Assembly: GCF_004792695.1 (NCBI RefSeq)
Contig: NZ_SRXU01000002.1
Span: 372,001 to 436,000 of the forward strand
Source of the DNA: Sphingomonas naasensis
GTDB taxonomy: Bacteria > Pseudomonadota > Alphaproteobacteria > Sphingomonadales > Sphingomonadaceae
Length of the DNA stretch: 64,000 nucleotides
Direction: 5' to 3'
The translations under genes were made by a program, and so were the position numbers. The notes below the pieces were generated by a model, which was not told the origin of the DNA, did not search any database, and was given only the letters and a program-made list of their open reading frames with translations. How positions within the stretch are numbered: position 1 is the stretch's first letter; the number at the start of each line of letters is the position of its first letter. Below, piece by piece: positions 25,600-34,923 of this stretch.

Positions 25600-25863
25600 T
25601 CAAGGATATAACGAAGCAACCTCCGCTTCCGGTGCCCCATCGGCGCGCGTAGCACGATGATCCGACGCAAACGCCAGATCGGTCGACTCCAGCGCCGTCG
25701 ATTGCGGCGGAAGCGTCGGCTCCCACGCGGCCATGCGCGCTTGCCGATAGAATTGGAACGAGCCCGATTCGGTGTAATTGGCGAGGCCGATGCCGGCCAT
25801 CGTCCCGCAGGCGCAAATGCCCACAAAGCCCAGCCCCAGCTTGGCAAAAAGTGCTGACCGCAT
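25600..25863 (-). CDS. Small exported or membrane-anchored protein, likely stress-regulated
   Basis: 87 residues with an N-terminal hydrophobic stretch (LGLGFVGICACGTMAGIGLA) that looks like a signal peptide or anchor, then a hydrophilic tail with no known domain. The ATG at 25863 has GGGAG upstream. About 25 bp before it is a perfect EcfG-type promoter (25887-25912), suggesting induction in the general stress response. Only 3 bp separate it from the next small gene (25348-25596). Confidence 0.7.
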   Translation of the reverse strand: MRSALFAKLGLGFVGICACGTMAGIGLANYTESGSFQFYRQARMAAWEPTLPPQSTALESTDLAFASDHRATRADGAPEAEVASLYP

Positions 25864-25886
25864 CTCCGACTCCCTGTTGCCGCGAC

Positions 25887-25912
25887 AACGTGAGAGCGGC
25901 ACGGCGCGTTCC
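25887..25912 (-). promoter_or_regulatory. EcfG-type (general stress sigma) promoter, GGAAC-N17-CGTT
   Basis: Reading leftward, GGAAC (25912-25908), 17 bases, then CGTT (25890-25887). This matches the alphaproteobacterial sigma-EcfG consensus exactly and is well placed for the gene starting at 25863. Confidence 0.75.
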
Positions 25913-26025
25913 ACCGCGGATCGCCGCGAGGCGAATGCGGTTGCGTCTCCGCCGCAGCCGCGCTTCACCGTTACGTGCGTCGGGCCCAGCCGCCCGCGAG
26001 CGCGAATGGGACGAGAGAAGCGGAA

Positions 26026-26253
26026 ATGATCCTGTCGAAGGCTATTGCGGTCGCTCTGGTGGCTCTCGGCCTGATCGTCATCGCGGCAGTTCTCGTGCTC
26101 GGCGCGTTCTGGCTGATGATTCTCGCCCTCAGCGCCGACGCAGGGGAAGTTCAGCTGGCGCTCGCGCTCACCGTGGGCGCAGGCATTGGCGCGATCGCGG
26201 CCTTTACCTGCTGGATCATGCCGTTCGCCCGATCGCGGTGGAACGGCGCCTAG
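26026..26253 (+). CDS. Small two-helix membrane protein
   Basis: 75 residues comprising two hydrophobic segments (about residues 5-36 and 46-66) joined by a short acidic loop, ending in basic residues. The ATG at 26026 has GAGAAG upstream; divergent from the stress-promoter gene at 25863. No family recognised; function unknown. Confidence 0.65.
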   Translation: MILSKAIAVALVALGLIVIAAVLVLGAFWLMILALSADAGEVQLALALTVGAGIGAIAAFTCWIMPFARSRWNGA

Positions 26254-26274
26254 GCGCGCGATTATCCGACCGCC

Positions 26275-26306
26275 AAAGAAAAAGGGCCCGGCAAGCGCCA
26301 GGCCCC
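26275..26306 (-). terminator. Intrinsic terminator of the second TonB receptor gene
   Basis: On the minus strand GGGCCTGGC, a GCTT loop and GCCGGGCCC form a strong stem followed by TTTTTCTTT. It begins 22 bp after the receptor stop codon. Confidence 0.85.
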
Positions 26307-26327
26307 TCTCCTTCTTCGTCGTCCGCC

Positions 26328-29300
26328 TCAGAAGCTCGGCAGCTTCACCCGCGCGCCGACGAAGCCGAACCGGCCGATCGAGTTGACCGGATAGGTCTGC
26401 GTGCCGAGATCGGGCTTCTGGCCCCAGAGGTTGCGGACGCCGCCATAGATCTGGAACTGATCGTTGACGTCGTAGCTGGCGTAGATGTCGTGCTGCCAGC
26501 GCTCCTTGAGCCACATATATTCGGGCGCCACGATGTCCGGGTTACCGTCGACTTCCTGATTGGTGTAGCGCAGCGTCTTGCTGAGATACAGGATCCCGTA
26601 GTTCAGCGTCAGGCCGCCATTCTGCCAGGTCAGATCGGCGTTCACCGTATATTTCGGCGCCCGGTAGAGCGATTCGAGACGGCGATTGGTCACATCGGCA
26701 CCCGGCGTGCCGACGAACTCGAGCCGAGCGAGATAATTGCCGACGATGCTCAGGTTGAACGTGCCCGCCGACGCGGTCCGCAGGCGATAGTTGAAGTTCA
26801 CGTCGAGGCCCGCGGTGCGGAACTCGGCGACGTTCTGCGGGATCACCGTGAAGCCGGTGATCAGGCCCGGATTGGCGCCGCCATTGTTGCGCACGATGCC
26901 GGTGCAGAAATTGTTGTTCAGATCCGGCTGGTCGACGCAGAGCTGCGCGAGCTGCTCGGCGCTCACCTGATTGATCGCGTTCTTCAGCTTGATGTCATAC
27001 CAGTCCGCGCGCAGCGACAGGCCGGGGATGAAGCTCGGCTGGATGATCGCGCCCGCGGTCCACGTCGTGGCTTCCTCTTCCTGCAGATTGGGGTTGCCGG
27101 CCTGGAAGCCCGGCAGGTTGGTCGAACGCGGATCGCGGTACGTCCCCGGATCGGCGACACCGAGCGAGGTGAGCAACGCCTGGCAGTTGGCGGCGCGATA
27201 TTGGGTGCCGTTCTGCAGCTGGTTGGTGTTGCACGGATCGGTGATGAACTCGAAGGTCTGCGAGCTGCCCGAGAAGAGCTCGCCGATGTTCGGTGCGCGC
27301 ACCGCCTTGGAATAGGTGCCGGTGAAGGTGATGTCGCGGATCGGGGCGAAAGCGCCGTCGACCTTCCACGACGTGGTGCTGCCGATCGTCGAATAGTCCG
27401 AATAGCGCACCGCGCCACCCACTTCGAGCCGGTGGACGAAGCCGTTCTGGATCAGCGGCACGCGCAGCTCGCCGAACACTTCCTTGACGTCGTACTCGCC
27501 GCTGTCGGCCGAGAGCGCGTTGGTGAAGGTCAGACCCTGCGCCGCCAGCGGATCGGGGGTGAAGCGGCTCTTCTCCTTGCGGTATTCCGCGCCGACCGAG
27601 AAGCCGACCGCGCCGCCGGGGAGCGTGAACAGCCCGCCGAGATCGCCGCTCAGATAGGCCGACGCGACGTGCTGCTCGATCCGCGAGCGATCGGTGGTGT
27701 CGGTCAGGATCCAGTCGAGCGCCGCCTGGCTGTTCTGGTCCTCGCCGAACAGGTTGATCGGCACGCACTGGCCGGGCTGGAACGTCGTCGGCGCATATTC
27801 CTCGCGCGTCGAGTTGTACGGCTGGTTCGGCGTCCAGGTCGGGTCGAGATTGACACGGCAGGTCGGGCCATTGGGGCCCTGCACCGCGTCGATCGCCGCG
27901 TAGAAGCGGTCGTCGAGGATGTCGTTGACGTAGCGGCTGCGCACATTGGTACGGCCATAGGTGTACGACGCCTCATAGTTGAGGTGGTCGCTCAGCTCGC
28001 CGCGCAGCCCGATCACGCCGCGCCACGTCTCGCGGCGGATGTCCTCGCCGCGCTGGCCGAAGTCGAAATTGTCACGATTGACGAGCACGCCGCCAAGGCC
28101 TTCCGCCGCGATCGCCGGACGCAGCGACGCGGGGATGTAGGGATTGTCCTCGGGGATCAGCAGATAATAGTCGAAGGTCGGCTGGGCGAGCGAATAGGCG
28201 CGGATATTGGCGTATTTGCCCTCGGCGAAGATCGTCACCGCATCCGAAACGTCGAAATGCGCGAGCGCGTTGACCACGTGGCGCTCGACCTTGGGCAGCA
28301 GATCGTTGCCGTAATCGGAGACGAGCGTGGCGTTGCCGCCCTGCTGGTAGAAATCGGGAACGAAGGTGCCCGGATCGAACGCGGTCACGGCGCCGTTCGC
28401 ATTCACCAGATAGTCCGGGAAGCCGTCCTGATCGATGTCGATGCCGCCTTCGCGGTTGGTGTCGAAATAGCGGATGTTGCTCAGCGGAACCCGGTCCGGA
28501 ATGCCGTTGTCGGGCCCGCCGGTGTAGTTGCCCTGGTTCTCCGGATCATCCGGGTTGAGATAGAAGCGCGTCGCATCGGTGCCGCGCAGCCGCGCGCGGT
28601 CGCGCGTCTGCAGACGGTCGTCGGCGCCATATTCATAAGAGATGGCGACGTTGCCGCGGCCGCCCGCGAAATTCTTGCCCGCGGTGATCGAGAAGAGCCG
28701 CTGCCCGGCATCGCCATATTCGGAAATGCCCGCCTGCGCGCGCGCGGTGATGCCGTCGAAGTTCTTCTTGAGGATGAAGTTGACCACGCCGGTCACGCCG
28801 TCGGCGCCGTAGATCGCCGAAGCGCCGCCGGTGAGCACTTCGATCCGCTCGACAAGGTCGTTCGGGATCGTGTTGATGTCGATCGCCGCGCTGCCCGGCA
28901 CGCCCGCGACGTGGCGGCGGCCGTCGACCAGCACCAGCGTGCGCTCGGTGCCGAGGTTGCGCAGATCGAGCAGGTTGAGGCCGGTATAGCCGATGCCCGC
29001 GCGGTCGCCCGAATTGTCGCCCGAGGTCGACGAACCCTGCAGCGCCGGATAGCCGGTCAGGAAGTCGGTCAGGTTGGTCGTACCCGAGGCCTGCAGCGCT
29101 TCCGAGCCGAGCGAGACGACCGGGTTCGGCGTGTCGAAGCCCGGCGTGACGCGGATGCGCGAGCCCGTGACCACCACTTCATCGGCCGGCGCCTCGGCCT
29201 GATCGCTCTGGGCGTCGTTGGCGACGGTGGATTCGGGGACATTGTCGTCGGTCTGGCCCGGCGCCGCGGTCTGGGCATGGGCCGAAAGGCAGGCCAGCGA

Positions 29301-29357
29301 CAGCGCCGCAGCGGAAACGGTGAGCAGTCCGCGTGAGCGGAAAACAGAATACGCCAT
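26328..29357 (-). CDS. TonB-dependent receptor (second, full length)
   Basis: 1009-residue outer-membrane receptor. Signal peptide of about 28 residues (SAAALSLACLSAHA), TonB-box-like DEVVVTGSRI, plug domain (LVDGRRHVAGVPGSAAIDINTIP; LTGGASAIYGADGVTGVVNFIL) and a beta-barrel ending in the terminal Phe typical of outer-membrane proteins. The ATG at 29357 has AGGAAG upstream; five more in-frame residues are possible. It stands alone, with its own terminator, between a small membrane protein and ahcY. No substrate-binding partner gene is near, so the ligand is unknown. Confidence 0.95.
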   Translation of the reverse strand: MAYSVFRSRGLLTVSAAALSLACLSAHAQTAAPGQTDDNVPESTVANDAQSDQAEAPADEVVVTGSRIRVTPGFDTPNPVVSLGSEALQASGTTNLTDFLTGYPALQGSSTSGDNSGDRAGIGYTGLNLLDLRNLGTERTLVLVDGRRHVAGVPGSAAIDINTIPNDLVERIEVLTGGASAIYGADGVTGVVNFILKKNFDGITARAQAGISEYGDAGQRLFSITAGKNFAGGRGNVAISYEYGADDRLQTRDRARLRGTDATRFYLNPDDPENQGNYTGGPDNGIPDRVPLSNIRYFDTNREGGIDIDQDGFPDYLVNANGAVTAFDPGTFVPDFYQQGGNATLVSDYGNDLLPKVERHVVNALAHFDVSDAVTIFAEGKYANIRAYSLAQPTFDYYLLIPEDNPYIPASLRPAIAAEGLGGVLVNRDNFDFGQRGEDIRRETWRGVIGLRGELSDHLNYEASYTYGRTNVRSRYVNDILDDRFYAAIDAVQGPNGPTCRVNLDPTWTPNQPYNSTREEYAPTTFQPGQCVPINLFGEDQNSQAALDWILTDTTDRSRIEQHVASAYLSGDLGGLFTLPGGAVGFSVGAEYRKEKSRFTPDPLAAQGLTFTNALSADSGEYDVKEVFGELRVPLIQNGFVHRLEVGGAVRYSDYSTIGSTTSWKVDGAFAPIRDITFTGTYSKAVRAPNIGELFSGSSQTFEFITDPCNTNQLQNGTQYRAANCQALLTSLGVADPGTYRDPRSTNLPGFQAGNPNLQEEEATTWTAGAIIQPSFIPGLSLRADWYDIKLKNAINQVSAEQLAQLCVDQPDLNNNFCTGIVRNNGGANPGLITGFTVIPQNVAEFRTAGLDVNFNYRLRTASAGTFNLSIVGNYLARLEFVGTPGADVTNRRLESLYRAPKYTVNADLTWQNGGLTLNYGILYLSKTLRYTNQEVDGNPDIVAPEYMWLKERWQHDIYASYDVNDQFQIYGGVRNLWGQKPDLGTQTYPVNSIGRFGFVGARVKLPSF

Positions 29358-29502
29358 ATTACTTCCTCGCAATATACTCAGAGGCGCGGTTCTCCTGATA
29401 CGTTTCCGGCTTATGTCCGATCCCTGATCTCCCCCGCTTCTGTGTCGGATTTCCCGCAGGTGTTACATGGCTGCAACACACAGGTTGCGGCTGAAACGAA
29501 AA

Positions 29503-29530
29503 GACCGCGCCTCCCGGGGGAGACGCGGTC
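29503..29530 (-). terminator. Intrinsic terminator of ahcY
   Basis: On the minus strand GACCGCGTCTCCC pairs with GGGAGGCGCGGTC (two mismatches), followed by TTTTCG. It lies 25 bp after the ahcY stop. Confidence 0.85.
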
Positions 29531-29555
29531 CGTTGCGTACAGAGAGCGTACAGGC

Positions 29556-30971
29556 TCAGTAGCGATAATGGTCCGGCTTGAACGGCCCTTCGACCGGCAC
29601 GCCGATATAGTCGGCCTGCTTCTGGCTGAGCTTCGAGAGCTTGACGCCCAGCTTCTCGAGGTGGAGCGCGGCGACCTTCTCGTCGAGGTGCTTCGGAAGC
29701 ACATAGACTTCGTTCTTGTAGTTCTCGCCCTTGGTCCACAGCTCGATCTGCGCAAGCGTCTGGTTGGTGAACGAGGACGACATCACGAACGACGGATGGC
29801 CGGTGGCGCAGCCGAGGTTCACGAGGCGGCCCTTGGCGAGGATGATGATCTGCTTGCCGTCGGGGAACTTCACCAGGTCGGTGCCCGGCTTCACTTCGTC
29901 CCACTCATAGTTCGACAGCGCGGCGATCTGGATTTCGCTGTCGAAGTGGCCGATGTTGCAGACGATCGACATCGGCTTCATCGCGCGCATGTGATCGGCG
30001 GTGATCACGTCGGCGTTGCCGGTCGCGGTGCAGAAGATGTCGGCGCGCTTCACGGCCTCGTCCATCGTCACGACCTCGAAGCCTTCCATCGCCGCCTGCA
30101 GTGCGCAGATCGGGTCGATCTCGGTGACGAGCACGCGCGCGCCGCCGTTGCGGAGCGACTGGGCCGAGCCCTTGCCGACGTCACCGAAGCCGGCGACGCA
30201 GGCGACCTTGCCGGCGAGCATCACGTCGGTGGCGCGGCGGATCGCGTCGACCAGCGATTCCTTGCAGCCATAGAGGTTGTCGAACTTCGACTTGGTGACG
30301 CTATCGTTGACGTTGATCGCCGGGAAGGGAAGCTCGCCCTTCTTGGCGATCTCGTACAGGCGGTGGACGCCGGTGGTGGTCTCTTCCGAGACGCCCTTCA
30401 GGTTCTTGACGGTCTCGGTCAGATAGCCCGGATACTTCGCCACGAACGCCTTGAGCGCGCGCTGGAACTCGACTTCCTCGTCATTCTCCGGCTCGCCCAG
30501 CGTCGCGCCGGCTTCGAGCTTGGCGCCCCACAGCGCGAACATCGTCGCGTCGCCGCCGTCGTCGAGGATGATGTTGGCAGTGGTGCCGTCACCGTCGGCG
30601 CCCCAGTTGAAGATGTCGCCGACATAGTCCCAATAATCGGCCAGGCTCTCGCCCTTGACGGCGAACACCGGGATGCCCGCAGCGGCGATCGCGGCGGCGG
30701 CATGGTCCTGCGTCGAGAAGATGTTGCAGGTCGCCCAGCGGACGTCGGCGCCGAGCGCGGTCAGCGTCTCGATCAGCACCGCGGTCTGGATCGTCATGTG
30801 GAGCGAACCAGTGATGCGCGCGCCCTTGAGCGGCTGCGACGGACCGAATTCCTCGCGCAGGCTCATCAGGCCGGGCATCTCGGTTTCGGCGATTTCGATT
30901 TCCTTGCGGCCGAAAGCGGCGAGTTCGATGTCCTTGATGACGTAGTCGTTCTTGTCGAGCACGGTAGCCAC
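29556..30971 (-). CDS. ahcY: Adenosylhomocysteinase
   Basis: About 471 residues; hydrolyses S-adenosylhomocysteine to adenosine and homocysteine, completing the SAM cycle. NAD-binding motif [10 protein letters not shown], substrate region [15 protein letters not shown], catalytic region [13 protein letters not shown] and C-terminal KPDHYRY are all present. GTG at 30971 is preferred, with GGAG nine bases upstream and giving an [13 protein letters not shown] start; an ATG at 30980 abuts the GGAG and leaves no spacing. A perfect 20-bp palindrome lies about 97 bp upstream. Confidence 0.97.
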   Translation of the reverse strand: MATVLDKNDYVIKDIELAAFGRKEIEIAETEMPGLMSLREEFGPSQPLKGARITGSLHMTIQTAVLIETLTALGADVRWATCNIFSTQDHAAAAIAAAGIPVFAVKGESLADYWDYVGDIFNWGADGDGTTANIILDDGGDATMFALWGAKLEAGATLGEPENDEEVEFQRALKAFVAKYPGYLTETVKNLKGVSEETTTGVHRLYEIAKKGELPFPAINVNDSVTKSKFDNLYGCKESLVDAIRRATDVMLAGKVACVAGFGDVGKGSAQSLRNGGARVLVTEIDPICALQAAMEGFEVVTMDEAVKRADIFCTATGNADVITADHMRAMKPMSIVCNIGHFDSEIQIAALSNYEWDEVKPGTDLVKFPDGKQIIILAKGRLVNLGCATGHPSFVMSSSFTNQTLAQIELWTKGENYKNEVYVLPKHLDEKVAALHLEKLGVKLSKLSQKQADYIGVPVEGPFKPDHYRY

Positions 30972-31067
30972 GGGCTGCATCTCCAGCAGTGTAAAAAGGT
31001 CAGCGCGCCGGAATCGCCGGCCGCGATCCGGGCGCCCTACAGCGTCCGCCGGGAACGCGCAAGTCAG

Positions 31068-31087
31068 ATATAAAGATATCTTTATAT
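31068..31087. promoter_or_regulatory. Perfect 20-bp palindrome upstream of ahcY (candidate SahR-type operator)
   Basis: ATATAAAGATATCTTTATAT, strikingly AT-rich for this genome, lies between the ahcY start and the stop of the upstream gene. ArsR-family SahR regulators that sense SAH control ahcY in several proteobacteria; this palindrome is a plausible site of that kind, but I assign it by position and symmetry only. Confidence 0.7.
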
Positions 31088-31089
31088 GT

Positions 31090-31815
31090 CTAGCCGACGA
31101 ACCCGGCTGCGGTCAGCTTCAGGCTACGCAGATCAAGCTTCACATCCTTGCGAAACCGTGCCGCTGCGGCGTCCGAGAGCCGCGCGGTTGCGGCCGCATC
31201 ACCCCGCGCGGCGGCGTCGGAAAAGGCCGATCCCTGCGCGACGAAGTTGAGCATGAAGGTCTCGGCCATCGCCTGCCGCTCGGCGTCGGCCATTTTCGCA
31301 AAGGCCGGGCTTGCGCCCAGCGACCGGGCGACCTGCCCGCGCACCGCCTGAACCTGCGCCCGGCTGGCGAAGGCGACCTTGTTGGCGATCTGCCAGTTCT
31401 GCACCCAATAGGCAGCCATCGCGTCAGCCACGTCGCCGCGCCGCAGCCCGTCGGTCGCGACATGCTTCTCCCACAGGCCGAGCAGGTCGTGCGCGGCGAT
31501 CGTCTGGCGCAGCCGTTCGGCATGGGCCGGGTCGGCACGCGCGATGAAGTCGGCGAACTGCGCGCGGACCTTCGCCGACACCGCCGGCGCCCCGCGATAG
31601 CGCGTGCTGACGGGTGCCGCCGCCCGTGGCGGCGGACTCGCCGGGCGATCCGCGCTGCGGCCGCGCACCGTCGCGCCAAGCACGTTGTTCATCTGCCCGA
31701 CCGAGGCCATCGACGCGCCGAAATCGATATATTGGTTGCCGATCGACGAGAAATCCTGCGCCGGCGCGGGCATGGCGAGGAGCGCAGCGAGCGCGACAGC
31801 AAGGCGGCGACGCAT
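31090..31815 (-). CDS. Exported hypothetical protein
   Basis: 241 residues with a clear signal peptide ([19 protein letters not shown]). The mature part is alanine-rich and helical, with a distinctive [16 protein letters not shown] segment and a C-terminal tail of alternating Ala/Arg. Start ATG at 31815 with GGAG upstream. The pattern faintly recalls DUF6683-type periplasmic proteins, but I cannot confirm this. Ends 3 bp before the palindrome upstream of ahcY. Confidence 0.75.
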   Translation of the reverse strand: MRRRLAVALAALLAMPAPAQDFSSIGNQYIDFGASMASVGQMNNVLGATVRGRSADRPASPPPRAAAPVSTRYRGAPAVSAKVRAQFADFIARADPAHAERLRQTIAAHDLLGLWEKHVATDGLRRGDVADAMAAYWVQNWQIANKVAFASRAQVQAVRGQVARSLGASPAFAKMADAERQAMAETFMLNFVAQGSAFSDAAARGDAAATARLSDAAAARFRKDVKLDLRSLKLTAAGFVG

Positions 31816-32000
31816 CGGGACGCTCCGTTCGGTCGGTCGGACGCGGCAATGCCTAGCCCGGATTTCGGACAAACCCACCACCGCTGCCTGCACCCCGCCG
31901 CGCGCAAGCGTCGTCGCGCCGCAAACCAGGCCACGGGCTCCAGAAATCGAATGGTCGCAAGCGATGGGCAGCGCGTCGCTCGCGTCTATGCGTTCGCGCG

Positions 32001-32408
32001 CTAACCCGGCTTCCGCCCGCCCGCGCAGCGCGTCAGGAAATATTGCCGCTTCAGGTCCACCGCGTCCTGACGCAGCGTCTCGAGCCGGCGGTGCTCGTCG
32101 AGCGCGCGCTGGCGGTCGTCGAGCGCGAGCTGCCGCAGCGACAGCTCCTGATCGGTCGCCGCCGCGCCTTCCGCCGTGCCGCCCTCGCGAAGCGCGCGGC
32201 GCTTGTCGGCGGTGGCGATGCGCTCCGCGGCGATCGCCGACTGCTCCTGATAAAAGCCGGTCACCGCCGCGCTGCGCCGATGCGCTTCGACTGCGAACAC
32301 CGGCAGGATCTTGTCGCGCTCGCATTTCTCGATCGCGGCATCGAGCGCGGGAAAGTCGATCGGCTCGACGATCTGAAGCGACGTGACGGCCAGGGCAAGC
32401 AGGAGCAT
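32001..32408 (-). CDS. Small exported coiled-coil protein
   Basis: 135 residues beginning with a hydrophobic leader (LLLALAVTSLQIVEP), then an OmpH-like charged helical body rich in Arg, Glu, Ala and Gln (residues about 50-120) that probably forms a coiled coil. A single Cys lies near residue 29 and another near the C-terminus. No known family; a periplasmic location is inferred. Lies 40 bp downstream of the TolB-like gene, possibly in its operon. Confidence 0.7.
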   Translation of the reverse strand: MLLLALAVTSLQIVEPIDFPALDAAIEKCERDKILPVFAVEAHRRSAAVTGFYQEQSAIAAERIATADKRRALREGGTAEGAAATDQELSLRQLALDDRQRALDEHRRLETLRQDAVDLKRQYFLTRCAGGRKPG

Positions 32409-32448
32409 GCGCGGCCCTTATCCGATCCGCTGCGCCCTTGCGAGGGGC

Positions 32449-33966
32449 TCAGCGCACCAGCCGATAGCTCACGAACGCGACCTGCTTGCCGTCCGGCGAC
32501 CAGCTCGGCACGTTGATCGTCCCCTGCCCGCCGAACAGCCGGGTCAACACCCTGGGCGGCGCGCTGCCGTCGGCGGGAATGATCTTGAGCGCCACATCCT
32601 GCCGGTTGGGTGGATGGTCGGTCAGCGCGACGTCGAGCCCGAACGAGACGAAGACGATCCACTTGCCGTCGGGCGAAAGATGCGGAAACCAGTCGCGCCG
32701 CTCGGGATCGTGGGTGAGCTGTACCGGTTCGCTGCCATCGGCCTTCGCCCGCCAGATCGCCATCGCCCCGCTGCGCGTCGAATTGAAGTAGAGATATTTG
32801 CCGTCGGGCGAATATTCGGGGCCGTCGTCGACGCCCGGCCCGGCGATCAGCGGCCGCGCCGGCCCGCCCGCGAGGTCCTTCGTCCAGATGTCGTAGCTGT
32901 CGTCATCGGTCCCCACCCGCACATAGGCGAGCGTCTTCCCGTCGGGGCTCCAGCCATGCCAGTAGGAGCGCGCTTTCGGGTCGCTCACCAGCACGCGCGG
33001 CGCGTCCGAACCGGCAAGCGGCAGCACATGGATGCGCGAGAGATTGTCGGGCTCGGACTGGTCGGAGATCACCAGGCTCTGCCCGTCGGGCGAGATGCCG
33101 TGATCATTGTTGTTCTTGACATGGCGGCCCGTGGCGATCGCCACCGGCTCGCCCCCTTCGACCGGAATCCGCCAGATCCGTCCATCGGCATTATAGACCA
33201 GGGCCTTGCCGTCGCGCGTCCAGTTGGGCGCCTCGATCTTGCCGTCGAAATGGCGTACCACCCGCCGGCTCTGCACGCCGTCGACTTCGATCGTCTCGAG
33301 CGTGCTCTCGACCCTGGCCGGATAGCCGGTGTCGGGCACATAGGCGAGGCTCGGCACCCCCAGTTCGACGTTCGAGAAGGTCGCGGTCTCGGTGACGCTG
33401 TCGTCGTGCGCCGACACCGCGAGCCCGACCAAAACCGGCGCCTGGAACGCGATGCGATAGCTGCCGCCGGCATGCGCCAGCCTGCCGTCCGGCCCCGCGA
33501 CCGAGAAATAGACGAAGTCGCCCTCGCGCTCGAGCCGCACCCGCTTCGGATGCCACACCGCCGAGACGATCTGCCGCGTCGGGCCATCCTGCACATCGCG
33601 ATATTGCAGCGAGACCATTCCGTCGCCATGCACCATCACATCGGCATAGGGCGAACCGGGCGTGCGGTTCTGCCGGAGCATCAGCCCCGCCTTGCGATGC
33701 GGGTCCTTGCCCTTGCCTTCCCACGCAATGTCGGCAGCGAGGTGGAGATCGCCAGAACGCTGCGTCCAGACATAGTGGAAGGCGTCCTTCTCGCCCCAGA
33801 TATTCGCGCCGCTCGCGGTGACGCGGTAGCGACCCGCGTCATGGCGGACGCTTCCCGGCGTCGCGGTCGCGCCGATATCGGCGTGGTTTGCGAAGATCCC
33901 GACGGCCTGCGCCACGGCCGGGTTCGCCCACAGCGCCGCCGCGCATGCCAGCAAAAGCCTGATCAT
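32449..33966 (-). CDS. Exported TolB-like beta-propeller protein with DUF1349-like N-terminal domain
   Basis: 505 residues: signal peptide (LLLACAAALWANPAVAQA), an N-terminal concanavalin-like DUF1349 domain (KAGLMLRQNRTPGSPYADVMVHGDG; residues about 40-200), then at least five PD40/WD-like repeats of the form SPDGK..L or WSPDGK..A forming a TolB-type propeller. DUF1349 domains bind or act near carbohydrate. GGGGCAT spacing before the ATG gives a good ribosome binding site (AGAGGGG). A LacI/XylR-type palindrome lies about 40 bp upstream, which points to sugar-controlled expression. Enzymatic activity is not evident. Confidence 0.85.
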   Translation of the reverse strand: MIRLLLACAAALWANPAVAQAVGIFANHADIGATATPGSVRHDAGRYRVTASGANIWGEKDAFHYVWTQRSGDLHLAADIAWEGKGKDPHRKAGLMLRQNRTPGSPYADVMVHGDGMVSLQYRDVQDGPTRQIVSAVWHPKRVRLEREGDFVYFSVAGPDGRLAHAGGSYRIAFQAPVLVGLAVSAHDDSVTETATFSNVELGVPSLAYVPDTGYPARVESTLETIEVDGVQSRRVVRHFDGKIEAPNWTRDGKALVYNADGRIWRIPVEGGEPVAIATGRHVKNNNDHGISPDGQSLVISDQSEPDNLSRIHVLPLAGSDAPRVLVSDPKARSYWHGWSPDGKTLAYVRVGTDDDSYDIWTKDLAGGPARPLIAGPGVDDGPEYSPDGKYLYFNSTRSGAMAIWRAKADGSEPVQLTHDPERRDWFPHLSPDGKWIVFVSFGLDVALTDHPPNRQDVALKIIPADGSAPPRVLTRLFGGQGTINVPSWSPDGKQVAFVSYRLVR

Positions 33967-34005
33967 ATGCCCCTCTCGCCTCCCCGCATTGCATAGCCGG
34001 GAAGA

Positions 34006-34019
34006 TGTTAGCGCTAACT
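34006..34019. promoter_or_regulatory. LacI/XylR-type operator TGTTAGCGCTAACT
   Basis: Contains the perfect 12-bp palindrome GTTAGCGCTAAC (34007-34018) with a central GCGC. It matches, as I recall it, the operator reported for the Caulobacter xylose repressor XylR at all but one position. It lies in the divergent gap between the TolB-like gene and the AlkD gene. Confidence 0.7.
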
Positions 34020-34192
34020 GAGATATCGGCGAAGCGTTTTCCGGGAGCGTCCCGCGGAAGGTTCAGCCGGTCGGCAATTCGCGCCCATTTCGCGTCTCGC
34101 CGGGCGGCTCGCGCCAACCAGCCTGCGCGGCGATCGAAGGGGAGCGCCAAAGCATTTTCGTCTCCGCGCATATCGCCTTATCCTGCGCGGGC

Positions 34193-34882
34193 ATGACCGC
34201 CGACATCGCCCCCGTCCTCCGCGCGCTCGAAGCGCATGCCGAGGCCGCGGTGCGCGACGCGATGGGGCCGCGCTTCGGCATCGTCACGGCGGACCGCGTG
34301 CTCGGGGTGCGGATGGCGAACATCCAGGCCGTGGCCAAGCCGCTCGGCCGCGACTCCGCGCTTGCCGAGGCGCTCTGGCAGTCCGGCGTCTACGAGGCGC
34401 GGATGGCCGCATGCATGATCGACGATCCCGCGACAGTGACGCCCGAGCGGATGGATCGCTGGCGCGCGGATCTCGACAATTGGGCGGTCACCGACACCGC
34501 CTGCTTCAAGCTGTGGGATCGCACCCCGCACGCCTTTGCCGCGATCGATCGCTGGTCGAGCCTCAACGACGAATTCGGCCGCCGCGCCGCCTTTGCGCTG
34601 CTCGCCAGCTGTGCGGTGCATCGCAAGGGCACGGACGCCGATTATCTCGCGCGCCTGCCGCTGATCGCGGCCGCGTCGGGCGACGCGCGCAACTTCGTCA
34701 AGAAGGGCGTCAACTGGGCACTCCGCGCGATCGGCGGCAGGCAGAGCCCCACGCTCCGCGCCGCCGCGCGCGATTGCGCCGCCCGGCTGGCGGCCTCGCC
34801 CGACAAGACCGCGCGCTGGATCGGCAAGGACGCGCTGCGCGAGTTCACCAGGGCCGATGCGAAAAACGCAACCAAAGCTTAG
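34193..34882 (+). CDS. DNA alkylation repair protein, AlkD-like
   Basis: 229 residues of HEAT-like helical repeats matching the AlkD/AlkC superfamily: MGVRMANIQAVAK-type N-terminal repeat, the AACMIDDP block, RWRADLDNWAVTDTACFKLW with the Asp-Trp pair used in catalysis, and NFVKKGVNWALRAIG. AlkD excises bulky and cationic N-alkylated bases without base flipping. It follows 26 bp or more of the divergent control region and is probably monocistronic. Confidence 0.88.
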   Translation: MTADIAPVLRALEAHAEAAVRDAMGPRFGIVTADRVLGVRMANIQAVAKPLGRDSALAEALWQSGVYEARMAACMIDDPATVTPERMDRWRADLDNWAVTDTACFKLWDRTPHAFAAIDRWSSLNDEFGRRAAFALLASCAVHRKGTDADYLARLPLIAAASGDARNFVKKGVNWALRAIGGRQSPTLRAAARDCAARLAASPDKTARWIGKDALREFTRADAKNATKA

Positions 34883-34923
34883 TCTTGTCCGGCTAGCCCG
34901 TCGCCAATTTCGAAGAGGGCGCG

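Noticed and set aside
25851..29336. 1161-codon plus-strand frame opposite the second TonB receptor
   Set aside because: Antisense shadow; the minus strand has signal peptide, plug, barrel, ribosome binding site and terminator.
30972..31067. SAH or SAM riboswitch upstream of ahcY
   Set aside because: The leader is short and I can find no pseudoknot or conserved core of the known classes; the palindrome is a better explanation of control.
31816..32000. Small gene in the 185-bp gap upstream of the exported protein
   Set aside because: Open frames here lack ribosome binding sites and are out of phase with codon bias; nothing supported.
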